A stretch of DNA of 64,000 nt, from NCBI RefSeq assembly GCF_900104605.1, contig NZ_LT629960.1, positions 1,116,001 through 1,180,000 on the forward strand, in the 5' to 3' direction. Each line of letters begins with the position of its first letter. The stretch's first letter is position 1. The translations under genes and the position numbers were made by a program. Source of the DNA: Tidjanibacter massiliensis (GTDB lineage Bacteria; Bacteroidota; Bacteroidia; Bacteroidales; Rikenellaceae). Below are positions 60,546-64,000 of the stretch, in pieces. The notes beneath the pieces are model-generated. The model did no database searches, was not told the origin of the DNA, and saw only the letters and a list, made by a program, of their open reading frames with translations.

Positions 60546-61809
60546 ACTGACCTTAGAGCGTATCGATACCATATTCAATGAATTCGACAACGTATATGTT
60601 TCATTCTCCGGAGGCAAGGACAGCGCCGTGATGCTCAATCTGTGCATCGACTACATGCGCCGCCACCACATAGCCCGGAAACTCGGCGTATTCCACATGG
60701 ACTATGAGGTACAGTACGAGGAGACCACCCGCTATATCGACCGCGTATTCGCTGCCAACAAAGACCTGCTGGAAATCTATCGCGTCTGCGTCCCCTTCAA
60801 AGTGACCACATGCACCTCCATGTACCAGACCTACTGGCGGCCGTGGGAGGAGGAGAAACGCGAACTGTGGGTACGCGAAATGCCGGCGGAGTGCTACACG
60901 GCACAAGACTTCCCTTTCTACTCGAAAGAGATGTGGGACTACGAATTCCAACTGCTGTTCGCGCAGTGGTACCACAGGCTCAAAGGGGCAAACCGTACCT
61001 GCTGTCTGGTCGGCATCCGAACGCAGGAGAGCTACAACAGATGGCGCACGATATACGCGGGAAAACGCACGTCGCAGTACCGGAATCTGGTCTGGACATG
61101 CCGCAACAGCCCCGACATCTACAACGCCTACATCCTGTACGACTGGCTCACGACCGACATCTGGACGGCAAACGGACGGTTCGGCTGGGACTACAACCGG
61201 CTCTACGACCTCTTCTATCAGGCGGGCGTACCGCTCGAAAAGCAGCGCGTGGCGAGTCCTTTCATCTCGGCTGCCCAGGAGAATCTGGCACTCTACCGCG
61301 CCATCGACCCCGACACCTGGGGCAAGATGATATGCCGTGTGAACGGTGTGAACTTCACCGGCATCTACGGTTCGAGCAGCGCCGTGGCCCGTTATCGAGC
61401 CAAACTACCGCCGGGCCATACGTGGGAGAGCTACATGTATTTCCTGCTCTCCACCCTGCCGGCCAAGACGCGCAACAACTACCTACGCAAACTTTCGGTC
61501 AGCATCAACTTCTGGCGCACGCGCGGAGGCGTACTGCCCGACGAGACCATCGAGAAGCTGAAGGCCATGGGCATCAAGATAGAAGTGGGAGAACGTTCCA
61601 GCTACAACACCGACAAGAAACCTGTCCGGATGGAGTATCTGGACGACATCGACATTCCCGGATTCAAAGACCTGCCCACTTTCAAGCGCATGTGCGTATG
61701 CATCCTGAAAAACGACCACGCCTGCAAATACATGGGCTTCTCGCTGACCAAGAAGGAGACGGACGACAGGCGGCGGATAATGGAATATTACAACAAAATC
61801 TTCTCTTGA
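60523..61809 (+). CDS. DUF3440/PAPS-reductase-like protein (IbrA-like)
   Basis: A 428-residue PP-loop protein. The ATP pyrophosphatase motif SGGKDS (residues 29-34) sits in VYVSFSGGKDSAVMLNL. The C-terminal DUF3440 part has RVASPFISAAQENLALYRAIDP, GYTW-type GHTWESYMYFLL and a FKRMCVCILKNDHACKYMGFS ending. The fold is that of phosphoadenosine-phosphosulfate reductases and of DndC, the sulfur-loading protein of DNA phosphorothioation. IbrA of E. coli belongs here. It is coupled to the upstream gene and separated by 5 bases from the ParB-like gene. Confidence 0.85.
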   Translation: MTRKNVYELTLERIDTIFNEFDNVYVSFSGGKDSAVMLNLCIDYMRRHHIARKLGVFHMDYEVQYEETTRYIDRVFAANKDLLEIYRVCVPFKVTTCTSMYQTYWRPWEEEKRELWVREMPAECYTAQDFPFYSKEMWDYEFQLLFAQWYHRLKGANRTCCLVGIRTQESYNRWRTIYAGKRTSQYRNLVWTCRNSPDIYNAYILYDWLTTDIWTANGRFGWDYNRLYDLFYQAGVPLEKQRVASPFISAAQENLALYRAIDPDTWGKMICRVNGVNFTGIYGSSSAVARYRAKLPPGHTWESYMYFLLSTLPAKTRNNYLRKLSVSINFWRTRGGVLPDETIEKLKAMGIKIEVGERSSYNTDKKPVRMEYLDDIDIPGFKDLPTFKRMCVCILKNDHACKYMGFSLTKKETDDRRRIMEYYNKIFS

Positions 61810-61814
61810 AACCG

Positions 61815-62378
61815 ATGAACAGATACAAAAGCCCCGTTTACGACGTCATCCCCGTACCCGTATCGAAGATACGCGCCAATGCCTACAATCCCAACGTGGT
61901 GGCACCGCCCGAAATGAAGCTCCTCGAACTCTCCATCTGGGAGGACGGCTACACCTCGCCGTGCGTATGTTACTACGACCGCGAACACGACATCTACGAA
62001 CTCGTGGACGGCTACCACCGCTACATGGTGATGAAGACCTCCGACCGGATATACGAACGGGAAGAGGGGATGCTTCCGGTGGTTGTGATAGACAAGGACC
62101 TCTCCAACCGCATGGCCTCGACCATCCGCCACAACAGGGCCCGTGGGACGCACTCGATAGAGCTCATGACCAACATCGTCGCGGAACTGAAACAGGCCGG
62201 CATGTCGGACGCCTGGATAATGAAGAACATCGGAATGGACCGCGACGAGCTGCTGCGGCTCAAGCAGGTATCGGGACTTGCAGCACTCTTCGCCGACAAG
62301 GAGTTCAGCATCCCCGACAATGCGTTCGGCACGGCACCGGGCCGCGGAATACAGAACAAGAAGGTTTTTCACGAATGA
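61815..62378 (+). CDS. ParB/sulfiredoxin-like domain protein (IbrB-like)
   Basis: A 187-residue protein starting at ATG 61815, 5 bases after the DUF3440 gene. The ParB-like domain shows VPVSKIRANAYNPN, ELSIWEDGYTSPCVCYYDRE, YELVDGYHRYMVM (nucleotide-binding GxHR-type motif) and RHNRARGTHSIELMTNIV, where family members have the RxNxxRG signature. A short helical C-terminal part with an HTH-like segment follows. The family includes IbrB and is ATP/CTP-binding. With IbrA-like proteins it forms conserved pairs of unknown biochemical role. Confidence 0.85.
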   Translation: MNRYKSPVYDVIPVPVSKIRANAYNPNVVAPPEMKLLELSIWEDGYTSPCVCYYDREHDIYELVDGYHRYMVMKTSDRIYEREEGMLPVVVIDKDLSNRMASTIRHNRARGTHSIELMTNIVAELKQAGMSDAWIMKNIGMDRDELLRLKQVSGLAALFADKEFSIPDNAFGTAPGRGIQNKKVFHE

Positions 62379-62436
62379 CCGAACCGCCGCCCGATTCCGC
62401 AGGGATACGGACAGCGGCGGCAGGAGACGACGACAC

Positions 62437-62458
62437 AACGGAGAGGGCTCTCCGTTTT
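62437..62458 (+). terminator. Terminator of the GNAT/DUF3440/ParB cassette
   Basis: AACGGAGAG pairs with CTCTCCGTT, followed by TT. Confidence 0.7.
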
Positions 62459-62500
62459 CGGGAAACAGCGCAACCGCAACCGGCACACGGGCCGGCGGCG

Positions 62501-64000
62501 TCACAACGGGAATTTCATCTTCAGGACGTCGTACATATCCGACACTTTGCCGCCTTGGCCGGCACCCTGCGACGAGATATCCTTCAGGAGATGCACCTCT
62601 ACCTGCACGCTGCCCCTGCGCACACCCTCAGGAACGGGCACGGGAATATGAAGCGCCCCGCCTCCCATGAGCCTGAACTCGCCGGAGGCCGTCCAAAGGC
62701 TCTTAACCCCCGACTTCAGCACCACCCGGTAGGTTCCCCGGGCCGATGTCAGCTCCATGTTGTTGGCCACGACCACCTCGTCCGAACCGTCCCTCTCCAT
62801 CGTTACCGAGAGACGGCCCGCAGGCCGTACAGCATCGGGATGCCGGAAAAGGGCCGCGGCATCCATGTCGCTGTTCCACTCCCCCCCGGCCCCGTCGTAG
62901 AAAACGGGGACACCGGGAGCCAGCCGCTTGAGCTCCACATAACTTTCGTACAGACAGTATCCGTTGCGCGAATCGTGTGCAGGAGCATACATCACCACCG
63001 ACGGATGAAGGTGCGAAGCGTAATACATGCGGTGTATCCGGTCGATGTAGGCATCTTTCCATTCGGGAGCGTTGCTCGGATTGCCGCCCACGGTGATACG
63101 GGCCGGTTCCCGACTCGTATTGATATCCGCCGCATCGCACACGTACAGCCCCAGACTGTCGCAAAGCGCATAGAAACAGTCCGGCTGGGGAGTTCCGTCT
63201 GCAACGATGCAGTTATACCCCTCCGCCTTGAAGCGTGCAAGCTCGGTTGCCGCGGCCCCTTCGTCGCCGCCCATCGCATAACGTACGGCATACAAACCGA
63301 CAGGCAGGCCGTCGATTAAGAATACTCCGTCAGACGTTCCCGGCGTCCGGAATCCTACCCGAACAGCCGCGTTCTCCACGAACCGGCCTTCGTTCCGGCT
63401 GCGTACCAGCAGTGTATAGAGATTCGGAGTTTCATGGTTCCACACGAGCGGGTCGGGTATCCGTACCGTAAAGCGTACGGTATCCCGGCTCAGCATACCG
63501 GTAACGATGTCTTTCTGCGACATGGCCACGACCTCGCCCTTCGGGTCAAGCAACTCGTAACAGACGGTATACTCCTTGGGATTCAACAGGATACTCTGCA
63601 TGACGATATCGAGCGCCACATAACCGTAACCGCCGTCCACCGAAGTCTCGGCAAACAGGTCGTGTATCCGTACCGAGGGCTGCGACAACACCCAGGCCCT
63701 CCCCCTCCAGCTTTCCGCATCGCGGCCGCGCCCTTCGCCGATACGGCGGGCCGCCGGAGCCTCGCAGACGATGACCGAAACCGTATTGTAATCCTGCCGG
63801 ATGAAATCGGTGATATCGAACTCCGTGCGCCCCATACCCGCCTGACTGTATCCGGCCGCCTCGCCGTTTACCTCGATGCCGAAAGAGGAGGGGACATCCT
63901 CCACACGCAGCAGGACGGCCCGGTTGTCCCACGCATAACGGACCTTGAACCGGGCCGTATAGCGGACTCCTTCCGGCACACTGTCGCGCTGCCACTCCTC
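62501..64000 (-). CDS. Glycoside hydrolase family 2-like protein, C-terminal part (runs off the window)
   Basis: The frame is open for 499 codons from the window edge to TGA at 62501. An N-terminal jelly-roll (ARFKVRYAWDNRAVLLRVEDVPSSFGIEVNGEAAGY) is followed by an Ig-like sandwich (VRFTVRIPDPLVWNHETPNLYTLLV) and a TIM-barrel-like part (FLIDGLPVGLYAVRY ... YDGAGGEWNSDMDAAAL). In active GH2 enzymes the acid/base Glu lies in a GNE motif after the HPSVV strand. Here the segment reads HPSVVMYAPAHDSRNGY, with no Glu. So it may be catalytically dead or use different chemistry. The start lies outside the window. Confidence 0.75.
   Translation of the reverse strand, partial: EEWQRDSVPEGVRYTARFKVRYAWDNRAVLLRVEDVPSSFGIEVNGEAAGYSQAGMGRTEFDITDFIRQDYNTVSVIVCEAPAARRIGEGRGRDAESWRGRAWVLSQPSVRIHDLFAETSVDGGYGYVALDIVMQSILLNPKEYTVCYELLDPKGEVVAMSQKDIVTGMLSRDTVRFTVRIPDPLVWNHETPNLYTLLVRSRNEGRFVENAAVRVGFRTPGTSDGVFLIDGLPVGLYAVRYAMGGDEGAAATELARFKAEGYNCIVADGTPQPDCFYALCDSLGLYVCDAADINTSREPARITVGGNPSNAPEWKDAYIDRIHRMYYASHLHPSVVMYAPAHDSRNGYCLYESYVELKRLAPGVPVFYDGAGGEWNSDMDAAALFRHPDAVRPAGRLSVTMERDGSDEVVVANNMELTSARGTYRVVLKSGVKSLWTASGEFRLMGGGALHIPVPVPEGVRRGSVQVEVHLLKDISSQGAGQGGKVSDMYDVLKMKFPL

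Overview
This window is a chromosomal segment of a GC-rich member of the Bacteroidales, most likely Alistipes or a close Rikenellaceae relative. That placement is an inference. It rests on BACON-domain lipoproteins, Bacteroidetes-type promoters (TAnnTTTG -7 boxes), the lack of clear Shine-Dalgarno sequences, a PG0541-family protein next to an RND pump, two-gene RHS proteins of Bacteroidetes type, a DUF3078 protein and a DUF3575 protein. No rRNA, CRISPR array or complete insertion sequence was seen. There are two tRNAs (Asp-GTC and a CAT-anticodon tRNA) and one cobalamin riboswitch.

Layout. 0-2.4 kb: start of a pirin gene, a DUF3078 protein and a YbaN/DUF454 protein fused to a GNAT domain. 2.7-6.5 kb: a tight three-gene operon of a CHASE2 membrane protein, a secreted FecR/DUF4384-like protein and a secreted WG-repeat/caspase protein. 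6.9-11.6 kb: three BACON-type surface lipoproteins. 11.7-18.7 kb: a remnant of a nucleoside kinase gene, then a TetR-TolC-MFP-RND-PG0541 efflux operon with a recognisable promoter/operator. 19-21.6 kb: a DUF5106/thioredoxin-like lipoprotein, and an HxlR regulator divergent from a secreted MBL-like protein with an operator over the -33 box. 21.8-24.6 kb: a radical-SAM/TIGR03915 DNA-repair pair split by a chloramphenicol-acetyltransferase-like gene. 24.7-26.4 kb: an isolated holin / M15 endolysin / unimolecular-spanin-like lysis cassette. 26.7-31.1 kb: a CDF metal transporter, a 0.7 kb region with two inverted-repeat structures, an AraC regulator and an amidohydrolase.

31.4-44.0 kb is the most unusual region. 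After a tRNA-Asp comes a two-gene RHS system. The first gene is frameshifted just after its signal peptide. The second carries an RHS core followed by an AT-rich, JAB-like C-terminal toxin tip. Behind it lie AT-rich exported candidate immunity proteins, at least three of which are related, mixed with gene fragments, a headless HEYGH metalloprotease tip, a duplicated signal-peptide cassette and duplicated terminator repeats. It reads as a store of exchanged toxin/immunity modules.

44.1-58.6 kb is mostly housekeeping: acyltransferases, an SRAP-family DNA-protein crosslink enzyme, a carboxyltransferase with two biotinyl domains, DUF3575, MscL, a porin, a CI/S24-like regulator and nrdDG under a cobalamin riboswitch. 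58.7-62.4 kb holds a zeta-like P-loop kinase with a small overlapping partner and a three-gene cassette of a GNAT-like protein, DUF3440 (IbrA-like) and a ParB-like (IbrB-like) protein. The window ends inside a GH2-like gene that appears to lack the usual acid/base glutamate.
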